From: Marinobacter alexandrii
GTDB taxonomy: Bacteria; Pseudomonadota; Gammaproteobacteria; Pseudomonadales; Oleiphilaceae
Direction of reading: 5' to 3'
DNA length: 64,000 bases
NCBI RefSeq assembly: GCF_005871205.1
Contig: NZ_SWKM01000011.1
Location: forward strand, 620,001 to 684,000
Made by a program: the position numbers and the translations under genes. Every line of letters begins with the position of its first letter. The first letter of the stretch is position 1. Below, in pieces: positions 8,460 to 18,701 of the stretch. The notes under the pieces were generated by a model. The model was not told the origin of the DNA. It worked only from the letters and a program-made list of their open reading frames with translations, and made no database searches.

Positions 8460-8723
8460 TTTTCGGGCGTTGTGTTCCCTCTGTGTCCAGCTCGATCGGC
8501 GGCCCTGAGCCAAAAGCCGTTATCTTTCAGGGTGATCAGACAGGCAAAGTGGTGAGGCTGTTCTATGCTTGAGGAAGGTTTCAGGCACGGTCCGTCGGCG
8601 CCGCTGCCACGCTTAAACACCCATAACAATACTCTGCAATCCATCGCAGCTTATCTACACCGCACGCGCGTGACTGCTGATCGTGGCCAGCGCGGCACTC
8701 TTTGATGCCAAGGGGAGGGTTTG

Positions 8724-11393
8724 ATGTACCAGGACGATGATCCCATTGAAACCAGTGAATGGCTGGACGCGCTTGAATCTCTGATCGAGCAGGAAGGCGT
8801 TGACCGGGCCAAGTATATTCTTGAGAGGCTGTCCGAGCGGGCAAGCCGAGACGGCACCGAGCTGCCGTATTCCATTACTACACCGTTCCGCAACAGCATC
8901 CCGGTTACGCAGGAAGCGCGTATGCCGGGTGATTTGTTTATGGAGCGTCGCATTCGCTCGCTTATCCGCTGGAACGCCATGGCAATGGTGCTTCGGGCGA
9001 ATCAGCGTCCTGGTGAGCTGGGTGGGCACGTCTCTTCCTTCTCGTCTGCAGCAACCCTTTATGACGTTGGCTTCAACTACTTCTTCCACGGCGGTGACGA
9101 GAAGCGCGAATCCGACCTTGTCTACTTCCAGGGCCATTCATCGCCCGGCATCTATGCCCGCTCCTACCTTGAGGGCCGGTTTGAGGAAGCGCAGTTGGAC
9201 AAGTACCGGGAAGAGGTTGATGGCGATGGCCTGTCGTCCTATCCCCACCCCTGGTTGATGCCGGATTACTGGCAGTTCCCGACTGTGTCGATGGGTCTGG
9301 GGCCGATTCAGGCCATTTACCAGGCACACGTCATGAAGTACCTGCACAGCCGCGAACTGATCGACATGGGCGATCGGAAGGTCTGGTGCTTTGTTGGTGA
9401 CGGTGAGTGTGACGAGCCGGAAACCCTGGGCTCCATTTCCATGGCCGGCCGGGAAAACCTCAGTAACCTGATCTTCGTTGTTAACTGCAACCTGCAGCGC
9501 CTGGATGGCCCGGTACGGGGCAATGGCAAAATCATCCAGGAACTGGAAGGCATCTTCCGGGGTGCTGGTTGGAACGTCCTCAAAGTGGTCTGGGGTCGCA
9601 TGTGGGATCCGCTGTTCGAGAAAGACAAGGATGGCCTGATGCAGCGCGTGATGGACGAAGCTGTCGATGGCGATCTGCAGAACTTCAAGAGCAACGGCCC
9701 GGCCTATACCCGCAAGAACTTCTTCGGCAAGTACCCGGAACTGTCCAAGCTGGTTGAGCATTTGTCTGACGAAGACATTAACAAGCTGAATCGTGGCGGC
9801 CACGACCCGTACAAGATCTACGCGGCCTACCACAAGGCCATGCATGATCACGGCAACCGTCCGACCGTTATCCTGGCGCACACCATCAAGGGTTACGGTT
9901 TCGGCACTGCCGGCGAAGCCCAGAACACCGCCCACTCGCTGAAGAAGCTGGATGTGGAACAGCTGAAGGCGTTCCGGGACCGGTTTGGCGTACCGCTGAA
10001 GGATGAGGAGCTGAAAGACGTTCCCTACTACCGTCCGGCGCCGGACAGCCCGGAAATGCTGTACATGAAAAAGCGTCGTCAGGAGCTTGGTGGTTTCTAT
10101 CCGAAGCGTCGGAAAGACTGCCAGCGTCTGGAAACGCCGCCGCTGGATACCTTCAAGGCACTGCTGGAAGGCTCCAATGGTCGCGAGATCTCCACCACCA
10201 TGGCGTTCGTTCGCCTGCTGACTGCGCTCACCAAAGACAAGCGCATCGGTAAGCGGGTAGTACCGATCGTGCCAGACGAGGCGCGGACCTTCGGCATGGA
10301 AGGCATGTTCCGCCAGCTGGGTATCTACACGTCCGAAGGCCAGAAGTACGTGCCGGAAGACCGTGAGCAGATCATGTACTACAAGGAAGACAAGAAAGGT
10401 CAGATCCTTGAGGAAGGCATCAACGAAGATGGCTCCATGGCAGCCTGGATCGCGGCGGCCACGTCGTACAGCACCAACAACTTCCCGCTGGTGCCGTTCT
10501 ACATCTTCTACTCCATGTTTGGTTTCCAGCGTGTAGGCGATCTGGCCTGGGCTGCTGGCGATATCCAGGCGCGGGGCTTCCTGGTCGGTGGTACTGCCGG
10601 CCGTACCACGCTGAACGGTGAAGGCCTGCAGCACCAGGATGGCCACAGCCATATTCTGGCGCAGACCATCCCGAGCTGTAAGTCGTACGACCCGGCCTAC
10701 GGTTACGAAATGGCCGTTATCGTGCAGTACGGTATCAAGGAGATGTTCGAGGACAACCAGAACGTCTACTACTACCTGACCATCGAGAACGAAAACTACG
10801 AGCAGCCGGCCATGCCGAAAGGCAAGAAGGTTGAAGACGGCATTATGAAGGGTATGTACCTTCTCGATTCCGTAGAGACCAAAGGCCGCAAGAAGTCGCC
10901 GCGGGTTCAGCTGCTGGGCGCTGGCGCAATCCTCAACGAGGTGCGTGCTGCTGCCGAATTGCTGAAAGAAGACTTCGAGATTGCCAGTGATGTCTGGAGT
11001 GTCACCAGCTTCAACGAGCTGGCCCGTGACGGTCAGCATGTCGACCGCTGGAACCGTCTGCACCCGGACGACTCCCCGAAGAAGGCGTACATTACCGAGT
11101 GCCTGGAGAAGCAGCAGGGGCCGGTGGTGTCTTCTACTGACTACATGAAGTTGTTCTCCGAGCAGGTTCGCGCCTTCATTCCGCAGACTTTCGTTACCCT
11201 GGGTACCGATGGTTACGGTCGCAGTGACACCCGCGAGAAGCTGCGCAGTCACTTCGAGGTTGACCGTTATCACGTGGCCGTGACCGCTCTGTCGGCACTG
11301 GCGCAGGACGGTGAAGTTAAGAAGGATGTGGTTCTCGAAGCCATGCGGAAGTACGGAATCGATCGCAACAAAACGAACCCGGTGCTGAGCTAA
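8724..11393 (+). CDS. aceE: Pyruvate dehydrogenase E1 component, homodimeric type
   Basis: 889 residues, matching the family length of about 887. It decarboxylates pyruvate with thiamine diphosphate and acetylates the lipoyl groups of E2. The ThDP/Mg motif GDGECDEPE begins near residue 225 and closes with an Asn-rich stretch (VVNCNLQRLDGPV). The transketolase-like pyrimidine and C-terminal domains are complete. ATG 8724 is taken rather than the TTG just before it because GGAGG lies five bases upstream. aceF follows ten bases after the stop, so the two are co-transcribed. No lpd gene is in the cluster, so the E3 subunit must come from elsewhere. Confidence 0.97.
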   Translation: MYQDDDPIETSEWLDALESLIEQEGVDRAKYILERLSERASRDGTELPYSITTPFRNSIPVTQEARMPGDLFMERRIRSLIRWNAMAMVLRANQRPGELGGHVSSFSSAATLYDVGFNYFFHGGDEKRESDLVYFQGHSSPGIYARSYLEGRFEEAQLDKYREEVDGDGLSSYPHPWLMPDYWQFPTVSMGLGPIQAIYQAHVMKYLHSRELIDMGDRKVWCFVGDGECDEPETLGSISMAGRENLSNLIFVVNCNLQRLDGPVRGNGKIIQELEGIFRGAGWNVLKVVWGRMWDPLFEKDKDGLMQRVMDEAVDGDLQNFKSNGPAYTRKNFFGKYPELSKLVEHLSDEDINKLNRGGHDPYKIYAAYHKAMHDHGNRPTVILAHTIKGYGFGTAGEAQNTAHSLKKLDVEQLKAFRDRFGVPLKDEELKDVPYYRPAPDSPEMLYMKKRRQELGGFYPKRRKDCQRLETPPLDTFKALLEGSNGREISTTMAFVRLLTALTKDKRIGKRVVPIVPDEARTFGMEGMFRQLGIYTSEGQKYVPEDREQIMYYKEDKKGQILEEGINEDGSMAAWIAAATSYSTNNFPLVPFYIFYSMFGFQRVGDLAWAAGDIQARGFLVGGTAGRTTLNGEGLQHQDGHSHILAQTIPSCKSYDPAYGYEMAVIVQYGIKEMFEDNQNVYYYLTIENENYEQPAMPKGKKVEDGIMKGMYLLDSVETKGRKKSPRVQLLGAGAILNEVRAAAELLKEDFEIASDVWSVTSFNELARDGQHVDRWNRLHPDDSPKKAYITECLEKQQGPVVSSTDYMKLFSEQVRAFIPQTFVTLGTDGYGRSDTREKLRSHFEVDRYHVAVTALSALAQDGEVKKDVVLEAMRKYGIDRNKTNPVLS

Positions 11394-11403
11394 GGAGACC
11401 GCC

Positions 11404-13074
11404 ATGAGTGAACAGGAAATCAAGGTTCCCGATCTCGGCGGTGCGGACGAGGTCGAGGTTATTGAAATCATCGTCAGCAAGGGGGATTCGGTTGAAGAAG
11501 AGGATCCGATTCTGACGGTTGAGTCTGACAAGGCATCGGTTGAGCTGCCTTCGCCAGGCACCGGCAAGATCACCAATATCAGTGTGAAGGTCGGTGACAA
11601 GGTTAAGGAAGGCGACGTCGTCGGCACCATGGAAATGGGTGATGCCGGTGGCGAAGACGACGCCAAAGAGCAAGCTGACGACAAGTCAGAGCAGGCATCC
11701 GAAGCCGCTTCTGAGGCTAAATCCGGTGACAGCTCTGCCGATAAGGCAGAGCCAAGCAAGCCGGCCGCGAAAAAAGGCGGTGGCTCGCGGAAGGAAACCG
11801 TTAAGGTTCCCGCACTGGATGGCTTCGACAATGTCCCGGTGATCGAGATCAACGTCGCCGAAGGCGATTCCATCGAGGCGGACGACGCCCTGGTGACGGT
11901 CGAGTCGGACAAGGCCACCATGGAGATTCCAGCGCCCTACGCGGGCAAGGTTGGCAAGATCCTGGTGTCTGAGGGCGACAAGCTGTCCGAAGGCGATGAT
12001 CTGCTCGAGATGACCGTCGAGGAAGAAGGCGGCGAGTCAGACGATAAGGCCGAAGCTGAGCCCGCCACGGAAGCTAAGAAGCATGAGGGCAAGGCGCAAC
12101 AGCCAAAGCAGGAGAAGGCTGCTCCTGAGCCTCAGGGCGCGACCTACGAGCCGCCAGCACCGGGCACCAAGGTCCATGCTGGCCCGGCTGTACGTAAGCT
12201 GGCCCGTGAATTGGGCGCCGATCTGACCCGCGTTAAGGGTTCAGGTCCCAAGAACCGGATCGTGAAAGACGATGTCCAGGCTTACGTGAAGAGTCAGTTG
12301 CAGCAGGCTCAGCAGGGCGCCTCCGTGGGTACCGGTTCCGGTATTCCCGGGGTCAAGCTGCCGGACTTCAGCCAGTTTGGTGAGATCGAAAAAGAAGCGA
12401 TGTCACGCATGATGTCGGCCACGGCCACCAACATGCAGCGCAGCTGGCTGAACGTGCCTCACGTGACCCAGTTCGAAGACGCGGACATCACCGACATGGA
12501 AGCCTTCCGCAAGGCCCAGAAGGCCGCAGGCGAGAAGAAAGGTGTGAAGATGACACCGCTGCCCTTCATGTTGAAAGCCTGTGCCACGGCGTTGGCGGAG
12601 CTGCCTCAGTTCAATGTTTCACTGGACATGGATAAGAAGGAAGTTATCCGCAAGCAGTACATCCACATCGGCATCGCCGTGGATACGCCGCACGGGTTGA
12701 TGGTTCCGGTGATTCGCAACGTGGATCAGAAGGGCTTGTGGGAACTGGCGGCGGAAAGTGCTGAGCTGGCCCAGAAGGCCCGGGACAAGCAGCTGAAGCC
12801 TGCCGAGATGCAGGGTGCCTGCTTTACCATCACCAGTCTGGGTGGTATCGGCGGCACTGCGTTCACGCCAATCGTGAACACACCGGAGGTGGCTATCCTG
12901 GGTATTTCCAAGGCGGCGATGAAGCCGGTTTGGGATGGCAAGGAGTTCCAGCCCCGGTTGATGCTGCCGCTGTCGCTGTCCTACGATCACCGAGCAGTGA
13001 ACGGGGCAGACGCAGCGCGGTTCACCACGCTGTTGAGTCAGTTGTTGGGAGACATTCGGTCCCTGCTGCTGTAA
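11404..13074 (+). CDS. aceF: Pyruvate dehydrogenase E2, dihydrolipoyl acetyltransferase
   Basis: 556 residues. There are two N-terminal lipoyl domains with lipoylated Lys43 (VESDKASVE) and Lys170 (VESDKATME), linked by acidic Ala/Glu/Lys-rich hinges. An E1/E3-binding domain follows near 256-292 (AGPAVRKLARELGADL), then a C-terminal catalytic domain. The catalytic His is in SYDHRAVNGADAARF; the usual Asp of DHRxxDG is Asn here, an uncommon but tolerated change. Two lipoyl domains rather than the three of E. coli is typical of pseudomonad-like bacteria. It moves acetyl groups to CoA in the core of the complex, and a strong terminator follows the gene. Confidence 0.97.
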   Translation: MSEQEIKVPDLGGADEVEVIEIIVSKGDSVEEEDPILTVESDKASVELPSPGTGKITNISVKVGDKVKEGDVVGTMEMGDAGGEDDAKEQADDKSEQASEAASEAKSGDSSADKAEPSKPAAKKGGGSRKETVKVPALDGFDNVPVIEINVAEGDSIEADDALVTVESDKATMEIPAPYAGKVGKILVSEGDKLSEGDDLLEMTVEEEGGESDDKAEAEPATEAKKHEGKAQQPKQEKAAPEPQGATYEPPAPGTKVHAGPAVRKLARELGADLTRVKGSGPKNRIVKDDVQAYVKSQLQQAQQGASVGTGSGIPGVKLPDFSQFGEIEKEAMSRMMSATATNMQRSWLNVPHVTQFEDADITDMEAFRKAQKAAGEKKGVKMTPLPFMLKACATALAELPQFNVSLDMDKKEVIRKQYIHIGIAVDTPHGLMVPVIRNVDQKGLWELAAESAELAQKARDKQLKPAEMQGACFTITSLGGIGGTAFTPIVNTPEVAILGISKAAMKPVWDGKEFQPRLMLPLSLSYDHRAVNGADAARFTTLLSQLLGDIRSLLL

Positions 13075-13105
13075 TCAGGCGCAGGTTCCGAAGTTTCTTC
13101 GGTCG

Positions 13106-13147
13106 AAAAAAAGCCGGAAGGGCATTATGCCTTTCCGGCTTTTTCGT
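13106..13147 (+). terminator. Rho-independent terminator of aceEF
   Basis: A nearly perfect stem of AAGCCGGAAGGGCAT with its complement is followed by CTTTTTCGTTTT. The A-rich left flank makes it potentially usable on the minus strand as well, where it would end the small frame at 13189-13299. Confidence 0.85.
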
Positions 13148-13188
13148 TTTGGGCTCTCTTCCTTTGAGATCCTTTCCTTGGGCGTCTG

Positions 13189-13299
13189 TTAGTTGGCGAA
13201 GAACATCCAGTCGAAGTAATCGTGTAGGTCCTGCATGGTGGCGGCTTCGTACGGTTGGGTCAGTTCAAACAGCAGGTTCTGGTCTTTGGCTTTTTTCAT
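13189..13299 (-). CDS. Small 36-residue protein of unknown function
   Basis: An ATG-to-TAA frame of 37 codons with a clear ribosome site, GAGG eight bases upstream. The peptide starts MKKAKDQNLLFELTQPYEAA and ends DYFDWMFFAN. The codons use the same G/C-ending preference as the neighbouring genes, and the composition is protein-like: a basic start, an acidic centre and an aromatic tail with four Phe/Trp/Tyr in the last nine residues. There is no signal peptide or membrane segment and no match to PqqA or another peptide I know. It runs in the same direction as the porin but is separated from it by the porin terminator. The aceEF terminator lies past its stop. No radical SAM or peptidase gene adjoins it. 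Confidence 0.55.
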   Translation of the reverse strand: MKKAKDQNLLFELTQPYEAATMQDLHDYFDWMFFAN

Positions 13300-13496
13300 G
13301 GTGTCACCTCGTGGGTTGCTATGCTGAACCGGGCGGAGTGCCTCTGTTGCACTTCGTTCAGAGTAAACAAAGCATCGAGTGTGCCAAGCGCGTAGTGTTG
13401 GCTAAGTGTTTGAATTAGCTGGTCAGGGAGAGTAATGCTTTAGGTGCTTGGCTAGGGCGTGCTGCAAGTTGGTGCCAGATGCACCGGGACGGAACG

Positions 13497-13527
13497 AAAA
13501 AACCCCGGCAGGGCCGGGGCTTTTCCG
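13497..13527 (-). terminator. Rho-independent terminator of the porin gene
   Basis: On the minus strand, a GCCCCGGC stem with a short loop is followed by six T. It starts about 20 bases after the porin stop. The rest of 13300-13496 holds only a weak promoter-like TTGGCA / TACTCT pair for the small frame. Confidence 0.85.
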
Positions 13528-13546
13528 AGTTAACTTCTAGGGAAGA

Positions 13547-14701
13547 TTAGAAGTTGTACTGCGAGGCAAACAGGAGGCGGCTTGCGTCGCCGTCTGTGCC
13601 ATCGACGTTTTCACGGCTCAGGAACTGGTATTCAACGCCCATCATGACGTTTTTAACCGGGCTCCACTTGTAGTTGGCCATGATTGCCGAGTTGGTTTCG
13701 CTTTGGTCTGCAACTGCTGCTGCGCCCAAGTCATTCTCAGCGTCATCCCAGTCAACTTCGACCATGCCGTAGCCGATGTTGATGCTGCGGCCACCGCCCA
13801 GGTTAATGCCAGTGCCGATAGTGGCGCCGTAGCCAGAGATGGTTTCGACATCACCGTTAGGAGCTACGTAGGCGCTGGCGGCGCCAAAGTTTTCCCCGGA
13901 CCGGTACAGGTAGCTGTTAGCACCGTCAGTGTAGGACACGTTACCTTGAATGGTGATCATGTCGGTCACTGACATCTTGGCAGACAGGAAGGTGGCGAAA
14001 CCGAACGCGGAATCGTCGTTGGTTCCATCGTCATAGCCTACCTGGTGCGCCAGAACGGCTGCTGAATACCCCAGTCCACCAGAAGAGTCTTCCAGGCGCG
14101 CCGTCAGTGCCGGCATGGCATCCTTTTCTTCAATGTCAGTGACGAACGAGTCGTCGTCGACAAATGAACTACTTGGTTGCTCAAGAGAGAAAGACAGTGG
14201 TCCATTAGTGTACCGAAGCTGGGTAGACCGGGACTGCAGGCCTGCGTTACCCGGAAGGGAGTCGAAGTCCAGAGTTGAGGTGTTGCCGACGAAGCTGGTG
14301 AAGTTCGACCAGGTCTGACCAGCCAGGATGCCCATGTAAGAGCCATAAGCGTGACGCAGGCGCAGAACGCCGCCGCCGCTGCCGCGGAAGTCACCTTCTA
14401 CGTTGACCATTACACCTTCAGGGCTAGTTGCTTTGATGCCAATACGGCTCTGGAAGGCGTCTGCACCGAAGTGACCTTCGGCTGCATTATCGTTGCCAGC
14501 AAGGCCGGCGTAGGAGCCGGAGCGGGTGCTCAGCGCCTGGTTGCTGTCAATATCGTAACTGGCGTTCAGGCGGCCATAACCGTAAACGGCCATGTCGTAA
14601 TCGCCAGCAGTGAAGCTAACCGCGCCAGCCTGGCCTGCTACCCCTAGCACTGCCGCTGCTGCTGTCGCACGAATAGCCATTCTTAGTTTGTTGCTTTGCA
14701 T
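13547..14701 (-). CDS. Outer-membrane porin, DcaP-like
   Basis: 384 residues from ATG 14701, which has GGAG nine bases upstream; an in-frame ATG at 14767 lacks a site and would spoil the signal peptide. The signal peptide has the core IRATAAAAVLGVAGQ and cleaves after AGA near residue 27. The mature protein is a string of amphipathic beta strands with YGYGRLNASYD at the start, and GQTWSNFTSF and TLDFDSLPG in the body. These recall DcaP-type trimeric porins that take up dicarboxylates and other small acids. It ends in the Omp C-terminal aromatic signature FASQYNF. Monocistronic, with its own terminator. Confidence 0.85.
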   Translation of the reverse strand: MQSNKLRMAIRATAAAAVLGVAGQAGAVSFTAGDYDMAVYGYGRLNASYDIDSNQALSTRSGSYAGLAGNDNAAEGHFGADAFQSRIGIKATSPEGVMVNVEGDFRGSGGGVLRLRHAYGSYMGILAGQTWSNFTSFVGNTSTLDFDSLPGNAGLQSRSTQLRYTNGPLSFSLEQPSSSFVDDDSFVTDIEEKDAMPALTARLEDSSGGLGYSAAVLAHQVGYDDGTNDDSAFGFATFLSAKMSVTDMITIQGNVSYTDGANSYLYRSGENFGAASAYVAPNGDVETISGYGATIGTGINLGGGRSINIGYGMVEVDWDDAENDLGAAAVADQSETNSAIMANYKWSPVKNVMMGVEYQFLSRENVDGTDGDASRLLFASQYNF

Positions 14702-14865
14702 TGTTGTTGTCTCCACACATTTATTGTTGTTGGACCCAGAATCAAGGTAGTTACCAAATTGTGACATTTCAACTTAATTCGCGCTTTATTTAGACGAAGG
14801 TCTATGGCCGCTTTTCGCTGCTAGGACAGGGATCTGCGCTCATCGAGATGGCGTATGATAATTGT

Positions 14866-16318
14866 ATGACCAGTCAAACAACCTACCTTCAGGAAACAAC
14901 TTTCGCCTTCCTTGATATCGAAACCACGGGGGGGCAATTCTGCCCGCGATCGGATTACCGAGATTGGTATACGTTTCTGGCGTGCCGGCGAAGTTGTGGG
15001 GGAATGGCAAACCCTGCTGAATCCGGAAACCCGGATATCTGCCTTCATTGAGAATTTTACCGGTATTTCCAATGAGATGGTGGCGGATGCGCCGCTGTTC
15101 GCAGACATGGCGGACGAGCTGGAAAAGCAACTGAAGGGCACGGTATTTGTGGCTCACAACGCCCGGTTTGACTATGGCTTTATCAAGTCAGAATTCCGCC
15201 GGCTTGGGCGCCTGTTTTCCGCCAAAGTTCTGTGCACGGTGAAGTTGTCGCGCCGGCTGTATCCGGAGTTTCGCCGCCACAACATGGACGCACTGATTGA
15301 GCGACACGGCTTGGCCCGGGTTCAGCGTCACCGGGCCATGGGCGATGTCGAGGCAATGCTGTCATTTTTCCTGCACGCACGCACTGATCGAGGCGATAAG
15401 GCGATGGAGGATGCCATCGCCACCTTGCTGCAGCGCCCCAGTATTCCCTCCCATTTGCCGCCGGACACGCTCCAGGATTTGCCGTCGAGCCCGGGTGTTT
15501 ACCGGTTTTACGGCGAGAATGATGCGCTGTTGTATGTCGGCAAGAGCACCAATATTGCCCAGCGGGTCGCCTCGCATTTCTCTGGAGATCACAACTCCAG
15601 CCGCGGTGTGCGGATGTCGGAGAGCCTGCGCCGGGTGGACTGGACCCAAACCGCGGGGGAGCTTGGGGCATTGCTTCTGGAACTGAAACAGATCAAGACC
15701 TTGAAGCCACTCTTTAATCGTCGCTCCCGGGCCGCCAAGCACCTGGTGAGTATCGAGCTGAGTGAGACTGATGCGGGCTACCTGCAGGCGCGCCTGGTGC
15801 GGGAGATTGCACCACATCGGCTGGGCAACTACTTCGGTCTGTTTCGGAGCAAGCGTGATGCCGAGCGCGCCCTGAGTGGTATCGCCGCAAAAAATGAGCT
15901 TTGCAACCGGTTGCTGGGCCTGGAGCCGGAACACGAAGGCGCCTGCTTTCAGCGCACCCTTGGGCGTTGCAAGGGCGCGTGCGAGGGCTTGGAGGATGTC
16001 ACCCGCTATAACCTGCGCACCCAGATCGCGTTCCACGCCTTGCGTCTGCAAACCTGGCCCTGGAAAGGTCCGGTGGGGGTAGTGGAGCATGACCGATTCA
16101 CCGGGAGGACTGACATCCTGGTGGTGTACAACTGGATGCACGTAACCACCGTGCATGACGAAGCCGATCTGCACGGGCTGTCCCTGTGCGGCCAGGTGGT
16201 CACTTTCGATCTGGATTCCTACAAGCTGTTGATCAAGGCGCTGCTGGGTAGGGATGGGCAAAACCGCAAAATCCTCGAGCTTCCTGCGGTTGGTGCGCCG
16301 GATGTGCTTATGCCCTGA
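14866..16318 (+). CDS. DnaQ-like 3'-5' exonuclease fused to UvrC-type GIY-YIG nuclease, frameshifted near the start
   Basis: The product should be a DEDDh exonuclease (about 1-185) joined to a GIY-YIG endonuclease domain (from about 200, SSPGVYRFYG...LLYVGKST), a DNA-repair architecture related to Cho and UvrC. Exo motif I (FAFLDIETTGG) is read from 14866 in one frame. Motifs II (AHNARFDYGF) and III (HRAMGDVEAM) and the whole nuclease are in the next frame, open from 14912. Joining them requires removing one G from the 7-G run at 14928-14934, after which the text reads DIETTGGNSARDRITEIG as in relatives. Without motif I the exonuclease would be dead. This is a sequencing error, a true mutation or a slippage switch. 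The start could also be 14848. Confidence 0.75.
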
Positions 16319-16372
16319 GTGGCGTATCATGAGATTAGGTCCGCACACGTACTTACTTGCCCGGTGCGGTGA

Positions 16373-17632
<1,260 letters not shown>

Positions 17633-17641
17633 GGAGTCGAT

Positions 17642-18658
17642 ATGTGGCTTGTACGTCCGGCCCAACCGGATGATTTGGAGCAGATCCTTGAAATAGCGGG
17701 CACCCAGAGTGCCCGCCTTTCCTCAACTCTGCCCAAACATTCCGAAGCCCTTGCGAGCAAGATTGAACATTCCCTGGCATCGTTCGCTGGCACTGTGCCA
17801 GCCAGCGAAGCGCCAAGGTTTCTGTTTGTTCTGGAAGATACCAATACCGGCCAAGTGGCCGGCACTGCCGGCATTGATGCCCGCGCCGGTAATGGTCAGC
17901 CGTTCTATAACTATCGCCGCGATGCGCTGGTACATGCATCCCACGAATTGGGCGTGTCGCGCCGGGTGGAGGTGCTGTACCCGTCCCATTCCCTTACCGA
18001 CCAGACCTTACTGTGCTCGTTTTCTATTAGACCCGAGCTACGCGAAACCGAGGCGTTTGAGCTGCTGTCCCGTGCCAGAATGCTGTTTATTGCCGAGCAC
18101 CGGCAGTGGTTCTCGTCGCGGCTGGTTGTCGAAATCCAGGGCGTGCAGGACGAAGACGGCAGCGTGCCATTCTGGGACAGCCTGGCTCGGCACTTTTTTA
18201 ACATGGATTTTGAAACCGCCGACCAGTATTCCTCAATGCTCAGTAAAACCTTCATCGCTGAGCTGATGCCGCCCAACCCAGTCTACGTCACGCTGCTGAC
18301 GGAACGGGCCCAGGCGGCATTGGGGCAATGCCATCCTCTGACCAAACCGAATCTGGAACTGTTGCTGCGCGAGGGTTTTCACGCCGGCTGCTATCTGGAT
18401 ATCTTTGATGCCGGCCCGGTGCTGGAAGCTCGTACCGATACCGTTCATACCCTGGTGACCAGTCACCGCAAGAGTCTCCATGGCCGGCAGGACGAGGCCG
18501 GTGATCTGTGCCTGATCTCCGCAGGGGAAGGCCAGGCCTTCCGATGCACGCTGGCCCGGGCGGAAGAGACCCTGGACGACGAATTGAAGTTGTCAGTGTC
18601 AGCCTGGAAAGTGCTGGGTAAGAGCGCGGGCGATGCGGTAAGGATGGCGCCGTTATGA
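17642..18658 (+). CDS. aruF: Arginine N-succinyltransferase, alpha subunit
   Basis: 338 residues, AstA family (acyltransferase fold). Together with the next gene it forms the heterodimeric AruF/AruG enzyme of pseudomonad-type bacteria, which joins arginine (or ornithine) and succinyl-CoA in the first step of the ammonia-producing AST pathway. Family stretches seen are VAGTAGIDARAG, PFYNYRRDALVHAS, FIAELMPPNPVYV and FDAGPVLEARTDTVHTL. It is more divergent than the beta subunit from single-chain AstA, as expected for AruF. Its start is close behind astC with an AAGGAG ribosome site, so translation is likely linked. Confidence 0.92.
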   Translation: MWLVRPAQPDDLEQILEIAGTQSARLSSTLPKHSEALASKIEHSLASFAGTVPASEAPRFLFVLEDTNTGQVAGTAGIDARAGNGQPFYNYRRDALVHASHELGVSRRVEVLYPSHSLTDQTLLCSFSIRPELRETEAFELLSRARMLFIAEHRQWFSSRLVVEIQGVQDEDGSVPFWDSLARHFFNMDFETADQYSSMLSKTFIAELMPPNPVYVTLLTERAQAALGQCHPLTKPNLELLLREGFHAGCYLDIFDAGPVLEARTDTVHTLVTSHRKSLHGRQDEAGDLCLISAGEGQAFRCTLARAEETLDDELKLSVSAWKVLGKSAGDAVRMAPL

Positions 18659-18701
18659 GTAGAATTATTTCTGTCGTACTAATCCCGAGGGAGGGCGTGA
18701 C

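Noticed and set aside
8456..8644. 62-codon minus-strand frame in the kamA-aceE gap
   Set aside because: No ribosome site, atypical composition and no recognisable feature; treated as chance.
9138..11921. Very long open frame (over 900 codons) on the minus strand across aceE and aceF
   Set aside because: It is a mirror of strongly biased GC-rich coding on the plus strand, where aceE and aceF have complete motifs and ribosome sites. The antisense product is low-complexity and has no start signal.
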